A stretch of 64,000 bases of DNA from Sipunculus nudus (lineage: Eukaryota > Annelida > Sipuncula > Golfingiida > Sipunculidae), in assembly GCA_026874595.1 (NCBI GenBank), contig CM049313.1:13077508-13141507 (forward strand). The letters are read 5' to 3'. Below are positions 25,401-39,600 of the stretch, piece by piece (within the stretch, counting starts at the first letter, position 1; each line of letters begins with the position of its first letter). The notes under the pieces were generated by a model. That model saw only the letters and a list, made by a program, of their open reading frames with translations. It was not told where the DNA came from and did not search any database. The position numbers were made by a program, and so were the translations under genes.

Positions 25401-28400
25401 ATGTTGCTTGACTGCGCCTGCCTCGCCAACATCATGGCCCAATATTTTAGTTCGCGTTGGAATGTCGCTAAACAAATGCTCATAATTCCGCAGCAGGTTC
25501 TTGAGGTCTTGTTGTTGTTGTGCGGTAAGGTGTGACAGTTAAGCATCCAGATTGTTAAGCACATCTGAGTATTTTAATGGTACTGTACCCCACTGAATGT
25601 CGACATCACACTTACAATCAGTAAATACTTTAACTGGGTCAGGGTCAGTGTTTACACAATTTACAGCAGTAACATTATGCTCAACATCTGATGTGCTATT
25701 TCTTTCATAATATGGTTTCAACATGTTAACATGGCACAGTTGTTTCTTCTTACTTCTACCGGTTTCAACAGTATGTAATTTTAATCACTGACTTTCTTGT
25801 CAACAATGTAAGGACCAAAATACCTAGCTTACAGAGGTCTGCCAGGGATGGGTAGTAAGGCAAGGACCTTTTCAAAGTCCTACTTACAGTGTGCTTGTCA
25901 TACTTTGTTTTCATTTTACTTTGTGCAGATTTTAGATTTGACCTTGCAATCTCACAAGCATTGTGTAGTATAGTACGAACGTCTGAGACATACTGCAGTA
26001 AACTAAGAGAATCAGGATTTTCTTAAGGCAGTTTTAATGGAAGTTAAGTTCGCGGTTCATGTCCGAAAACTAGTTCAGAGGGACTGAAACCCAAGGACTC
26101 TTGAAAGGATTCTCTGACAGCAAACAGCAATAGGTGGATTCCTTCATCCCAGTCTTTCTGTGTGTCATAGCAGTAGGTACTAATAATGTTTTTTTAAATG
26201 TCTGGTGAAAACGCTCCGGGGCGCCCTGACTTTCAGGATGGTATGGCGAACAGCTATACTGTTTCATACCTAGCTCAAGCATAACTTGCTGGAATAAGCC
26301 AGATATAAAATTAGACCCTTTGTCAGACTGGACGGATTTTGGCAATCCAAGAGTTGTAAAAAACTTGGTCAGAGCTTTGACAACACTTTTGGCATTAATT
26401 TTGCGCAATGGTATTGCCTCAGGGAACCTGGTAGGTGCGCACATAATTGTCAGCAAGTATTTATGTCCAGATTTTGTTTTTGGAAGTGGTCCAACATAGT
26501 CAACAATAATCCTACTGAATGGTTCCTCGAAAGCAGGAATAGACCCAAGTGGGGCCTTAGGAGGATTGTGATTGGGCTTGCCTACCATCTGGCATGTATA
26601 GCATGATTTATAATACTGTACAACATATTTCCTGAGGTTAGGCCAAAAGAAGTGTGTACTAACTTTCTGATAAGTTTTATTTATACCTAAATGGCCAGAC
26701 AAAAGAGCCTCCTGTGCCATGCTTAGAATTTCATTGCGAAAGCTTTTGGGCATTTGATGTTTGATGGTCCACTCATCATCAGCACACACATCAGGTGGTC
26801 GCCATTTACGCATAAGCACTCCATTTTTAACATAGAAACCAACTGGGTTCTGTGACAGTTCATCTTTAGAAACTGCCCTGGGAAACAAACATGAAGTTTC
26901 ATGGTCCTTATGCTGTTCCGCAATAAGTTCTGACCTTGAAAATGCTGTATCCTGTACGGGCGAGTCCTTAGACGAGTCACTAGTGACTCCCAGTGTTATT
27001 ATCTGGACCATTTTCCTCATGTGTGTTTTTCTTGGCCATAGATCTAGTTACAGAAAATGAAGGATACAAACCAGGAATTTCCTTACTTTCCGGATCAGTG
27101 TCCTGATCAAGTGACGGCTTTTCTGTCACTATTGGTACAGGCTGTATTTTGTCACCTGCAACACAATTGCCTAGTAGCAACTGAATTCCCTTAAAGGGTA
27201 AAGTAGTTCTTATGCCCACAGTAATATTCCCAGAAATCAAATCTGACTTTTAATGGATACTGTGAAGCGGAACTAAAGTGTGCTTGTCTGAAAGCACACC
27301 ATTAACAAGTGCATGTGCACCAGTATAAGACCTATTAGAAAATGGCAAAGTGTTTGCTAACATGAGAGTCTGGCCTGAACCAGTGTCCCTCAAAATTCTA
27401 ATAGGGGTAGAATATGAAAAATAACTTGAAAGTGATAAAAAAATCATCATGTATGAATAGCTCAAATAACTCCTTTTCAGAGTCAGGAGAGGAATCTACT
27501 ACCTCAGCTTCATCAAACAAAGAACTGACATTGTAAGTGTCAGTCATAAACTCTTTTTCAGAGTCATTTGAGGAATCGTTTTATCATCAAACACCTTATG
27601 GGAGTCAACAGAGGAATTTTCCTCAGCAGAAACAAACTTCGGTTTGTCATAAGAGGACCTGGCCTCATTTGAAATACTCTCGCAAGAGTCATAAAAGGAC
27701 TTTGCCTTATTTAGAGAATACTCCTCGCATGAGTCTTGAAAGGACCTAGCCTTAATAATTTCCTCGCAGGAATCAACTGAGGTTTCTTCTTTGGATTAAG
27801 ACGGCATGTGGGCCTCCGTAGCATCAAACTCTTTATTAGAGTCAAAAGAGTTGTACCCCTTATTTACATGAAAAGAGCCTGGCTCTTGTACTATGCTATG
27901 CATAGACTTTGAAACAAATCCAGAAGGTCTGCTATTTGGTTTATTCGCAAGTTTCAAGCAGTCAAATATTAAATGACCTTCCTTCTTGCAGTAATTACAG
28001 ATTTTCTTTGAAAATGACTGGCCTTGTTGGACCTAAACACAGTGAACGTAGACTGAGATGTAGCAATGGACTTTGCTGAACTATCGGGACTACTAGTACT
28101 GGGTGACTGCGCTTTAAACTTCTTTTGACTATACTGATTTACATTTGTGTCTGTTAATGACTGGTTTGATTTGCTGGTAAAGGACATTTTGTGTGTTAAT
28201 GAATAATCATCAGCTAATTGAGCAGCAATGTCAAGTGTTTCAAGACTTTTCTCATCAAGAAAAGTTTTAACATCTGCGTTAATGCAGCGCTTAAATTCTT
28301 CAAGCAAAATCAACTGGCGCAAATTCTCATAATCTTTCATTACAACTGCTTTTTTGTCCTAGCAAATTCGACGTAGGTCTGTTTTTTGCGCTTTTCTCAA

Positions 28401-30049
28401 TTTCTGAATTTCTGGCGGTAAGCCTCCGGAACTAACTCATAACCTTTTAGGATTTACCGTTTTACCAGGTCATAGTCAGCAGCAGCTTCCACTAAAAGTT
28501 CTGTATAAATTTCTCTGGCCTTACCAGTCAATACACTTTGTAACAGTATAGTCTAAATTTCCTTAGGCCATTTAAAATTTTCAGTTACCTTCTGAAAGTG
28601 TAAGAAAATTTTTTCAATCTCTTTTTCGTGAAAAGGTGGGACAAGTCTAATGTTTTTAGTAACATCAAAACTCTCTTCTCATTGTTTTTCTAATTCCCTC
28701 ACTTCTCTTTGTTTTTCTAATTCCCTCTCTCTCTTCTCTTTGTTTTTCTAATTCTAACTGTTTTAATGCTAGCTCATGTTGCATTTCTAACTTTTTAAAT
28801 TCTAATTGCATAGCAATTTATGTTTCAACTTCACTCTTTTCAATTAAACCTTTGCTAACTAGATCTAGCACGATTTTAGCAATGAAAGCAGGCTTTCTCA
28901 AAGCTTTTTTCACACTTAGCCCTAAGTGTTGTCCCAAACGCAACAACTGTTCTTTTGTCAATTGTTCAAGTTGATCAGGGTCGGGATCGTCAGCAAATGT
29001 CTCAGGTTTGAAATTTGCCATGTTACGATGTTAAAACAATAACCAAAAAAAAAAAAACAACTGAGATAAATCCTGTAAACAATATACTGTAAACAATATG
29101 TAATCTTTTAAATAATGTATGATAAAACAATGTGTCTAGGTCAAGGCCTAATAAATTTTCAAAACTATTAAGCCTCCCGGACGGGCCTCCAAATTTATGT
29201 TACGGAACCTAATATCAACAGATCACTAATGCGTGATGAACATATATTTTGTAATGGAGATAAAAAAAATCAGACTTGTAACACTAGGCAGCGTGAAATA
29301 TTTAGGGGAATGAATAAAGAAAGTCGGTGTTTTTTTTTGTTAACAAATAACTATAATTTATTTTTAAAACAACCCTAACATTACAATACACTAAATCAAT
29401 ACTATTACACAGTATATCAGCAGTATAACAACAAATTAATACAATCACACAGTAAAATAAACAAAGTGCACAGTACCTGAATACCACCACCGCCACAGCG
29501 ATAAGTCCTCTAAAATGTATAAGCCGTACGAACAGTTCACACAAATTCTCTCGGAGAATAACAGTCCAATGTAAAGCTCCTATAACAATCCCGAAAGTAA
29601 ACTGAAGACCAAATCAGATAAGTTTCGTAAAAAATCCAGAAGTAAATCTGAAGAAAATCTTTAATTGCCGCACTTATCGGAATAGGTTCCACAAACTGAC
29701 ATTCACGCTTCTATGTCCGCTGGAATATTCTCTCACCTCTCTCTCGGCTTTAAAACACAGTCCCCTATTTAAAACTTCTCACCTCCAGCCGAGAACCTTC
29801 CATTGCTCGAACAATCTATAGAATCTAACACAGTACACACGTTCAAAGAACATACTAGACAAAGAACGCTGTGTATCTAGGGTTCAACCAATGCGGATCA
29901 AACCGAGCCTGCAACATCCAGCCAGGCGAGACCGCTACAACACGAGCTACGCGTGGCACACAAACCAAATGTGAACAACACATGGAACATCCGTGTGCAC
30001 ATAAAAAAAACGTCTGTATGACCGCTGTACACAATAAAAGGGCACCTGT

Positions 30050-30108
<59 letters not shown>

Positions 30109-30593
30109 GTGGTAGTCTGAAGTCGAAGCGTAGGTAAAGAGCAAGAGTGACATCTTTTACATAACCCTTAGATAAATTGTTAATGCTTAGTTATTAATGA
30201 TAAGTTTAAAACTACTATATCTCGAATAAAACTATTTTTACTCGTTTTAGTTGAGACATCCATTTGTTTTTGTGTGCAAAACAATTTCAAGATTTAACTT
30301 CAGCTGAGTGTTATAGTCCATTTGTAACTTGTTAAACCTGCAATGAAACAAGTTTAACAATTGTTTTGAGCGCATTTTGAACAAAATAATCTGCTGCCGG
30401 TATTTGATAATGCTGCTTGATGCTGGAGTAACAGCGTTCGTAGCTTTGGAACATTTGAACACTCATTATTTCAGAGCGGTGTAAACGCCCTCATCCTTGC
30501 AGCACAAAACGACCGGGAAGATTGTGTTAAAATGTTATTGGCACGAGGGGCAGTTCCAGATAAAGGAAAGAGTGTAAGTTCTCTCTCTCTCTT

Positions 30594-30646
<53 letters not shown>

Positions 30647-33600
30647 TATAGTAACTGCGTAAAACGCTATGAATCTTGTTTTGCGACATTATTATGAACT
30701 GGTTTCTTTCCTCTTATTTTGAGACTGCCAAAGTACAGCAATGATGTCAGTTTTTTTTCATCTTTATTTTCATTTAGTGTCCAGAAACCAATTGTGCTAA
30801 TTGGTTATACATTAATTCACTAGTTGTTTGGGACTAATGGCGCTCCTTGTACTTTACTATTTATTGTCAGGCACTCAAGTTACAACAAATTCATCTAACA
30901 TCCTCGAACCTTGTATTTCCATTGTTCATGACTCGTGACATGATTCACGAGCCTGGTGGCGCTACCTGTATCTTTTTCTTTAAGTTTCGTCGTTTTCCCT
31001 GTGTTTTTTTAGACCATCATATGACAGAAATCATATCAGTCTCTCAGCTGTGCTTTTGCCTCGTGTTCTGAAACCTGCTGTGCTTACTGATTATGACTAT
31101 TTCTTTCATGTGAAAATGAGTGGTGGCACCACCTGTAGTCATTTTGCGTTTTCATACATTTTACTCATGCATGCGAGGCTCCAAAATTAAGGAATGGTGC
31201 CATTTTCTAAACTTCTGAAACTGAGATATACTAAAGAAAAAAATCATAGTAATCATTGGACTTTGAAACGTCAAACTATATATCAAGGGAACTCCTGGAA
31301 AAAGTGTTAAGGACATACGGTTACTATACAATATTCTGTAAGCTACGTGCCAAAAACATAATTTTTACAATTAGAAGCAGCAGTAAATGGGCAGCCATGA
31401 TTAGTATCATACTCACTTAAATTGAATCTTACCAAGTTAGCAATTGGTCACCAATACCTAATGTCTACTTCTACATGGGTAATTAGTACTTCATGACTTC
31501 ATTTCCATAAAATACAGGCTTTTGCATACAAATGCATATTAATTCATAGTAAATGCAACCACCTCAGTTGTCTAGATGTCATGCACCATTGTTCAATATT
31601 CCAAACTTTTTTTTGTATAATTAATGAACAAAAACTAATTTCCACTGTAATGAAAAAATATATATTCCAACAGTCAATGTTCAACCCTTGATGATAATTC
31701 GCCCCCGTGCCCTACATGACTCTGAAACATTTTTATTAAATGGATATAATTCCATTGCATGACCAAATATCATCAATCCTCCGATACAAGAGCATCGAGA
31801 AATAACACAATATTTGACATTATATATTTATGAGCACAGGGGTACCCTGATATCCCTAGTTTCATCCTTATGCTTGCAGGATGGGCGGACCGCTTTGTGG
31901 GCTGCTGCAGGAGAGGGATATACAGGGATTATTCGAGAGCTAATTAAGCACGGTGCCGATACCAACCGCGCAGATCTGGTGGGTATATGGATTTGCAAAT
32001 TAAGTGTAACTATTATGGATATATAACGATGATCTCCTTGATCTGTGCAGTTGTAGATTGATACTCATTCCAATTTGTTTTATTTCGACATTACTAGATT
32101 AAAATGAAGATCATATAAGAAACATTTAACACGACACCAATCAATATCGTTCTGAACGTAAATATAATTTCACCCCTATCACCCGACTTGGCTTGTGGGA
32201 GTGGATAGTATATTTAATTAGATCTACTGGATTTGAACAAAACGCAAAGATGCCAAAATTGTTTAATCTTGTATGTAACATATTCTTTCGAAACCAGTCA
32301 GTGAATAAGGTAATTCCCAAGCACAGTGAAATAAATTGAACCAATGAATATTAATAATTTTGGATTGTTGCCGATCATTATTTTCAGATGAAAAATACCC
32401 CTCTGATGATTGCGTCTCAATGTGGCCATCTTGAGGCTGTGAAACAGTTGCTGAACGCTGGAGCCTCGGCAGATAAGGCCAATCACGTAAGAATTAAATA
32501 ATTACCGAATATCCTCACGCATAGAATCTCCATCACATGGTAAATATGTAGTGTTTCCTGTTACAGAACGAAGATTTTCACGCCATTGCACCCTAATTCC
32601 ATAATTGGTTCACATAAAGTATGTAAAATGAACTTTATAGAAAAGATAAAATTAGGAATCTAAGTAATATTGATTAAAATTTAGTAAATAAAATCTTTAC
32701 TAATAAATTTTGATAAAAATGATTTCGAATAATTCAAAATAATATTTCGTTTCTGGAAGCATTTTATTTCAGAAATCTTGCTTTTCATCCAAAATCCTAT
32801 ATCGTTATAACATTTGATTTGGAGTAGGCAAAAATGTTGAGGCACGTGTAGTTCTTTGAGCGTTTCTTTGTTTTAATTTTGTTCCATGTTTCAAACACAG
32901 GAGGGCGTGACTGCGCTGATGTTGGCCATAGACAATGAGCACACCGAAATAGCTATGTTACTTCTTCAGAAAGGATGCAATGTCAACGCCGTAACAATCG
33001 TAAGCGTTTCCTGATCCTTCCAAACATATAACCATAAAACTCGTTACACTCAGCTCCCATGCAAGAACGTTATGGACTAACATTTAAAAAATCTCCAACA
33101 AAGGACACACACATATACACATATATAAATTAATATATATATAAGGCCGATGCACTTCTAAAATATTTGTGTATTTAAGTTTTTGTTTGAATTTGTTCTG
33201 AAATCCATATTCTTGAAATTATCTTTAGGTAAATCGTGTTTTAGTATCTCAAATTATGACTAACCCATCTGACTGTCCAATATAGTAAAAGTTTTGTTTA
33301 GCTGCCAAAGATAATGGCTCATTTGTATTGTTGTGCAACAGATTATGGATGATTGCATGTGATGGATTATATTATTAGCCTGAAAGAATACACAGAATTT
33401 GGCGCAAAAGTCTGTTGGTCTCAGATTATGGATGATTCTCTATCTCCTGTGACCACCTGCATCATAGGCCATGGTGAACTTGTGTGACTGCACAGCATTT
33501 TATAATCATGATACATAAGTCTGACTTGTACAATTTTAGGCTCACGAGTATGACTGAAACAAATGTGTCTGACTTGTCTTATTGTCCCAGATTATGTCTT

Positions 33601-36600
33601 ACTAGTCGGCTACGTATTACTATGCGGTAAAACCTAATTAGTACGACTGTCACAGGTTATGGTTCATTCGTCATGTTTCAATCACATACTGGATAAGAGG
33701 TCTGACTCGCATAGATTATGGCTCACTGGTCTGTCTCAAACAGATTACAGCTCATCATCTGATAACCCTGGATCAAGGCTCCCCTGTTAGAATATGCCAC
33801 ATTTGGCACTGCGCTGTAGTGTTTGACTATGCACATACTAAGTCCCTATGTGTTAAAAAATTGGCTGACTGCTATACCACCTATGGCTCACTAGCATGAA
33901 TGCGCCAAACACTATGACTGACTGTGGTGATTACGCTAGGTGACTGTCACAGATTGTCTGACTTTTAGTGACTGTGTCTTATGATTATATAATCAGACCC
34001 TTTGATGGCATTGCTATGGCATAATTACTCGAATGGTCCACTTAGCTTCACAGGTGACCTTTCTTATCGTGTTAAACTGACAATTCAGTTCTAAACAGTG
34101 CTACAGGGGTTGATATAATCCGGATTTCATATAATTTCCAGCAAGGAAGATCAGCTGTGTGGAAAGCCGCTTTCACAGGACAGGTGAGAGTTCTGAAGGG
34201 TATAATATCTCAAGGTGGTAACATCTGGAGAACAGAGAACGTAAGTCTACTTTTGATTGGTTAAATATTGGAAATCTAATCAAAGCTTAATTTGCGTTCG
34301 CTCCGCAACATGCCATTCTGATAATAATGTAAGGCGTAACTGAAAAAAATACATATCAAATTACTTCAACGAAAACGATTGTTAACTTGGGCACCTTGGA
34401 TGAGACTTCTTATTTTTTTTTTTGCTGGAGGTAACCGCCTTCATTATTTTATTGCTAGCTTAAGTAAGTATATGTATATCTGCAGAATTCTATTCCGGTT
34501 TCGGAATAAATGACAGAGCAGTATCACCTGCTACCATTCATTTTATATCCTGGTGTTAAATAGGCCCTATGACTACTGGACCTTAAGGCCTAGGCTTGTA
34601 ATTGTTCCTATTGCTGGGTCATACCACCGAGGAACCCCCGAAAGATGTGAAACACAGCCATTGGGCATTGCCTTCCCATTAAACCTGCAGAGCGCTCTCC
34701 CGGGCGATGGACCGACCATGAAAAACCTCAAAATCACGACCTCTTGGCTTTGAGTCCTGTGCTCTATCCCTGAGCCACAGAAGGCGATTGACACAGTGAT
34801 TTTAATGAATTAGTAAATAAAACTTTTAAGGAGACCAGAATGATTGCTAATCAGATCAAGGAACCCACCATTTTTTAAAGAAAACTAGTGGGGCTTAAGC
34901 CATCCCCAAATCATTAAAAATGATTGCAGAGACTGATTTTTTGTAAAACTGAACGCTTAAAAAATCGACATATATTGTTTTTCTTAATTTATGTTTCATA
35001 TTAATACAATAAGGCAACCTTTTTATGTTTATATTAAAACTGAATACTCTGTTTGAAGCCAGATAGAAGGATTTCATCTTGATTTGCTGATTCTATATTT
35101 TAGACCGTAATTTCCTTTTTGGTCCTTTTCCCCCAGATCCTAGCTTAACCCTGGAATTATGAATCCCATTTACTGTTTGGAACGACACCACAGAAATAAG
35201 GAGAATATGGGCATGCCAGTTTATATAAATAATCATTCATATCAACTTCACCCAATCAAAATTTAATTCATAAAGAAGAATATTTGCTTTCTTGCGTGTT
35301 AAGCCCGTTTATCGTTCGTATTTTGCGCATTAATGCTTACTGTGAAACCCTCAGTGGACCTGACTAGGTCAGACCCATTTTCTCGGGTCCGATATGCCCC
35401 AGGTTCATCTTTTTTATCTGATGTTTTAAGAACAATAACATACGTTAATATTGCGGTAAACAATAACAAAACTTGGTGGTGTTTCTAAGGGAAAACGAAC
35501 ACACATTAAGTCAATTTATGGTGTTAAACACAGAGCAGAAGAACAAAGAATAATAAAATTATAAAACGGTTTTACTTTTCAAGATTAAATTATATTTCTT
35601 CAAGAATCCTAAAGTCTAACTAAATTTCAGGAGATATAATACATTATCCTTCTTCCACAAATACCTTGTGCTGAGCACATAGTATTTACTATGAAGACAC
35701 ACCTTAATAGGAAAGACTTTAGTCAGATTTGTCTTGATTCTGGAGAAGAAAAGTTTGCTTGCTTTGGAAAGGTCTATGTCAATTTCTAACTATTGTTATT
35801 TTCTTTCAAGTTCAAATTTTATTCATGCACCCAAGCGCCATAAACAACCTTGACATGAAAGTTTGTAAAAAAATATTTGTACGCTGAAAAAAAGCAAGAA
35901 GAAAGTGTTGGAATAAGCTAAAATATAATTATTGATAACACTTAGGTGGGTTTATTGATTATAATGGCCAGGGAACCACAACATTCAAAATATTTTCATG
36001 AACCCCGGAGCGACCTCATTATGTTTAATCATGATGCCTAACGCTATGGTCTACAAGGGTTTATGTCTGTCAGGATTTGTATTGTATTTTAACCCCAGGA
36101 TGGAACAACAGCACTTATCGTTGCCTGCCAAAACGGTCACCTTGGGATCGTCAAATTACTTGTCGAAGCAGGTATGAACGTCAACCAAGCTTCAGACGTA
36201 AGTAACGTGTGATAACTTTTTATGCGTACGATATAACTCAGTTGTAATATGCGTTTTTTCTTTGCATTGATATTCATCAGTCATGCAATGGTCAAAGCAG
36301 TCTCTTTTCAACATATAAAGTTGAAAACAAATGCTCTTGCAGGGATTTTCATATATGTTACGATGGAAAACCTACTATTTTTACAAACATGAAAAACATC
36401 ATTCATGAACACTTTATGTGAAAAAAAATAAAACCAAATTTAGTTCAGATGACTGAAAGTGATATATAGCGATCACTCTTCGTCCGTCGTCTCTCCGGCC
36501 GTCCGTCCGGTCGTCCGCTAACAAGGCACAAATCGTAACCGCCCGACCTAGAATCTTCTTACTTGACATCCCGGAAGGCCCATGAAAGGTCTCCTTGGAA

Positions 36601-39600
36601 CCTGAAATTAGTACTCTGTTACCTATATTCTCCGAGCTTTGGAGCTCAAAATATACCCTAAAAAAATTGATACAAAAGCTCCAGGATCTGAATAACTAAT
36701 GAACTGATCATGATTCGTTGAATGCATATTGATTATGCAGTATTTCATGAGTTCTTACAGACTGATGGCACAACCTGAATTTTTTTTCACTTTTACGCAT
36801 TTTTCTCAATTTGTGGGACTTTCAAAGATGCAGTCGTCCGTTAACAGGGCGGAAATCGTTACCGTTAGACCTAGAATCATTTAACTAGACGTCACATCTG
36901 GTGTAGGAAATATCTCTTTGGAAACCTTAAATTAGATCTCTGTTACCCATATCCTTTGAGCTATGGGGCTCGCAAGTACCCCATAGAATAATATTAATTT
37001 GATACATAAGCTCCAGTATCTGAATAACTAGTGCATTGAATATCATAATTTCTTGCATAAATATTGATCATACAGTGTTTCATTAGTTCCTGCAGACTGG
37101 TGGGGCCATCTGTATTTTTTTTCGATTTTTTACCAATAAAATCTCTATTTTATAGACATTCTAAGATGCGGTTGTCCGTTTACAGGGCACAAATTGTTAC
37201 CACTAGACCTATAGAATCATCTTACTTGACATCCAGGATGGTCCATGAAATCTGAGATAAGGTCTCTGGTACCCATATTCTCCGAGCTATGGGGCGCGTA
37301 AGTGCCCCCAGAATAATTAAAAATTTGATACAAAAGCTCCAGTATCTGAATAAATAATGCATTGATTATCATGATTATTTGCATGCATATTGATCATATA
37401 GTGTATCATCAGATCCCGCAGGCTGGTGGCGCCACCTGTATTTTTTTTCCTATTTTAATGCATTTTTTCTCTATTTTTAAATCTTCAAAGAAACAGTTGT
37501 CCGTTAACAGGGCACAAATTGTAATCGTCCGACCTAGAATCATCTCCCTTGACAACAAGGGAGGTCCATGAAAGTTCTTCTTGAAAACAATTATAATTAA
37601 AACAATTGAATAATTAATCCATTGATCGTCATGATTCCTTGCATGCATATTGATCATGGAGTGTTTCATCAGTTCTTGCAGACTGGTGGCACCTCCTGAA
37701 TCTTTTAAGGATTTTTTCTCTATTTGTGAGACCTTCAAATGAGGCAATTTGGCTGTTCATAGTGCACAATCTGAAACTTAGAATCTTCTAACTGTATATC
37801 CTGGGAGTCCATGAAAAATCTCCTTGGAAACCTGAACTTAGGTCATACTGACATATATTCCACAAGATATGTGAAAAGCAGTATCTCATAGGAAAATTTG
37901 CATGATTTTTTACTGTCTTAGCTAGAAATTTTTTATCTGATTAAGATCCAGGGAGATTCTTGTAAAAAATTCTTAGAAACCTGAATAATGTCACTGTGAC
38001 TTATATTCTGCAAGCTATTTGAACGAACATGATTATAACTCTCTATTAGTTAGATTTGTACAAATGGTAACGGCTGGATGTAGATTAAGGTCACTGTAAC
38101 CTATATTTAAGTTCTTTTGGCAGAATGCAATGTTTTGAGCACTCAGTGAGTCATGTTACCCTTTGTTCAAGGTGTCTTGAATTCAGCTGAGCGTCATGGC
38201 CAATGGGCGACTAGTTTGAAATGATCGTCAACTTCAGATCTATCTGAGTAGCTTTACTAGTGTTTAGAGTGTTGCCAAAATATATTCTATACCCTCAACA
38301 AACAGGCTGAGATAAACAATTTCCAAAATAAAAGGGTTTTTCAGATTAGGCAAAATCCAGGGCAGTAAAATATTATTAAGAAAATCTAAAACATTGTAGA
38401 CAAGATTCCTGCGATAGATATGAGAATTAAGGGAACATTTTACGTGAATGCTTCTTGTTATTACAGAAAGGCATTACACCACTTTTGTCCGCGGCTTTCA
38501 ATGGACACGCTGATGTTGTCCAATATCTATGTAAAGCAGGCGCAAATGTTCACGCTAGAAACGAGGTATGTCTTCCTGCCTTAGGCTACAAAACTGCTGA
38601 ATAATTATTTCATGTGATGTTAGACTTTAGAAGAAGGATTAAATTCTAGCTATTATGCATCGGTAAAAAATAATATAGAACCTATGCGATTACATTTCTT
38701 GAGGAGAGACTAGAATATCTTACAATTAGGGACATTCCTGAATAATGTATGGCCAATATCTTATAATACAGCACTGATGTATAAATTGGAACCTTATAAT
38801 CGTTAAATAAACAACACTTAAAGATATCTCGAGGAAAATCAAATTATGTAACCATTTTTCAGCATGCCAAAAGCACTGTTTAAGACTGATGATTGAACGA
38901 CAGACATCTCCCGATAGACCAGCATAAATCTCTTTTGCCCTGATGAAAATTATAAAAAAATTAACATCAGAGAAATCTACGACCTGCTTACATGAGCACC
39001 ATTCGGATAATCAAATATAGTCCTGCTTCATATTAAAAATCACTAGCATTTTAAAAACTGTGAAACGCTGTTGTACTTCCACAACCATGATACCCACACT
39101 TTAGGGCAGTTCCTTACGTGTGATCATTACGAAAGGGCCTTGTAAACAATGCTATACAAAATTGCCTTTAATTTGAACAATTCAAGACATAATTTTCACC
39201 GATTGCACTCAACAGAATTCATAATTTGGAATTATTTTAGAACGGAATCACACCTTTGCTCCTGGCTGTGGCAAAAGGATCTTTTGAAATTGTAAAAATA
39301 TGTGTGGATAACGGGGCGGATGTGAATCACCAAGACAAGGTCAGTCTTTTTATTTTTTCTCGATTTTGCCGTCCAGACTAAACTAATGCAATTGTATGTT
39401 ATTTTCCTCATAAGCTTTAGAAAGTGATTACACATAAAATGACCAGTGAGTGGTTTTACAGACACAAACAGTTGTATTACTTATTCGGTCCTAACCTAAT
39501 GTGATAGGTATATAAAACCTTTAGGAATATACCATTAGCATTGAGTATTTCAAGAAACATTTTAACCAATATCAAAGTAGTAGTAAATTACCTGAAAGGT

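Larger units (their letters stand above)
23536..30053 (-). mobile_element. Ty3/gypsy-type LTR retrotransposon with Gmr1-like gene order, inactive
   Basis: Flanked by two ~850-bp direct repeats (23536-24384, 29198-30053) starting tgttacggaacc on the plus strand and ending cctgtaaca or cctgtatca, i.e. TG...CA termini. On the minus strand the interior reads gag, zinc knuckle, protease, integrase, RT, RNase H. Integrase before RT is the copia-like order, yet the RT ([20 protein letters not shown]) and protease are gypsy-type, as in the Gmr1 group. Several frameshifts, a deletion of the RT palm and diverged LTRs show it is dead. It sits antisense in the intron between ankyrin exons 5 and 6. Confidence 0.88.

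Noticed and set aside
23536-30053. Copia-type element, judged from domain order alone
   Set aside because: RT fingers, protease and integrase motifs are gypsy-type; only the order is copia-like.
34700-34790. Functional tRNA gene on the minus strand
   Set aside because: The A box is good but the B box and T-arm are not, and no acceptor stem pairing is seen; a SINE fits better.
37409-37747. 112-codon minus-strand gene
   Set aside because: It lies wholly within the 325-bp tandem satellite and carries satellite-derived sequence.
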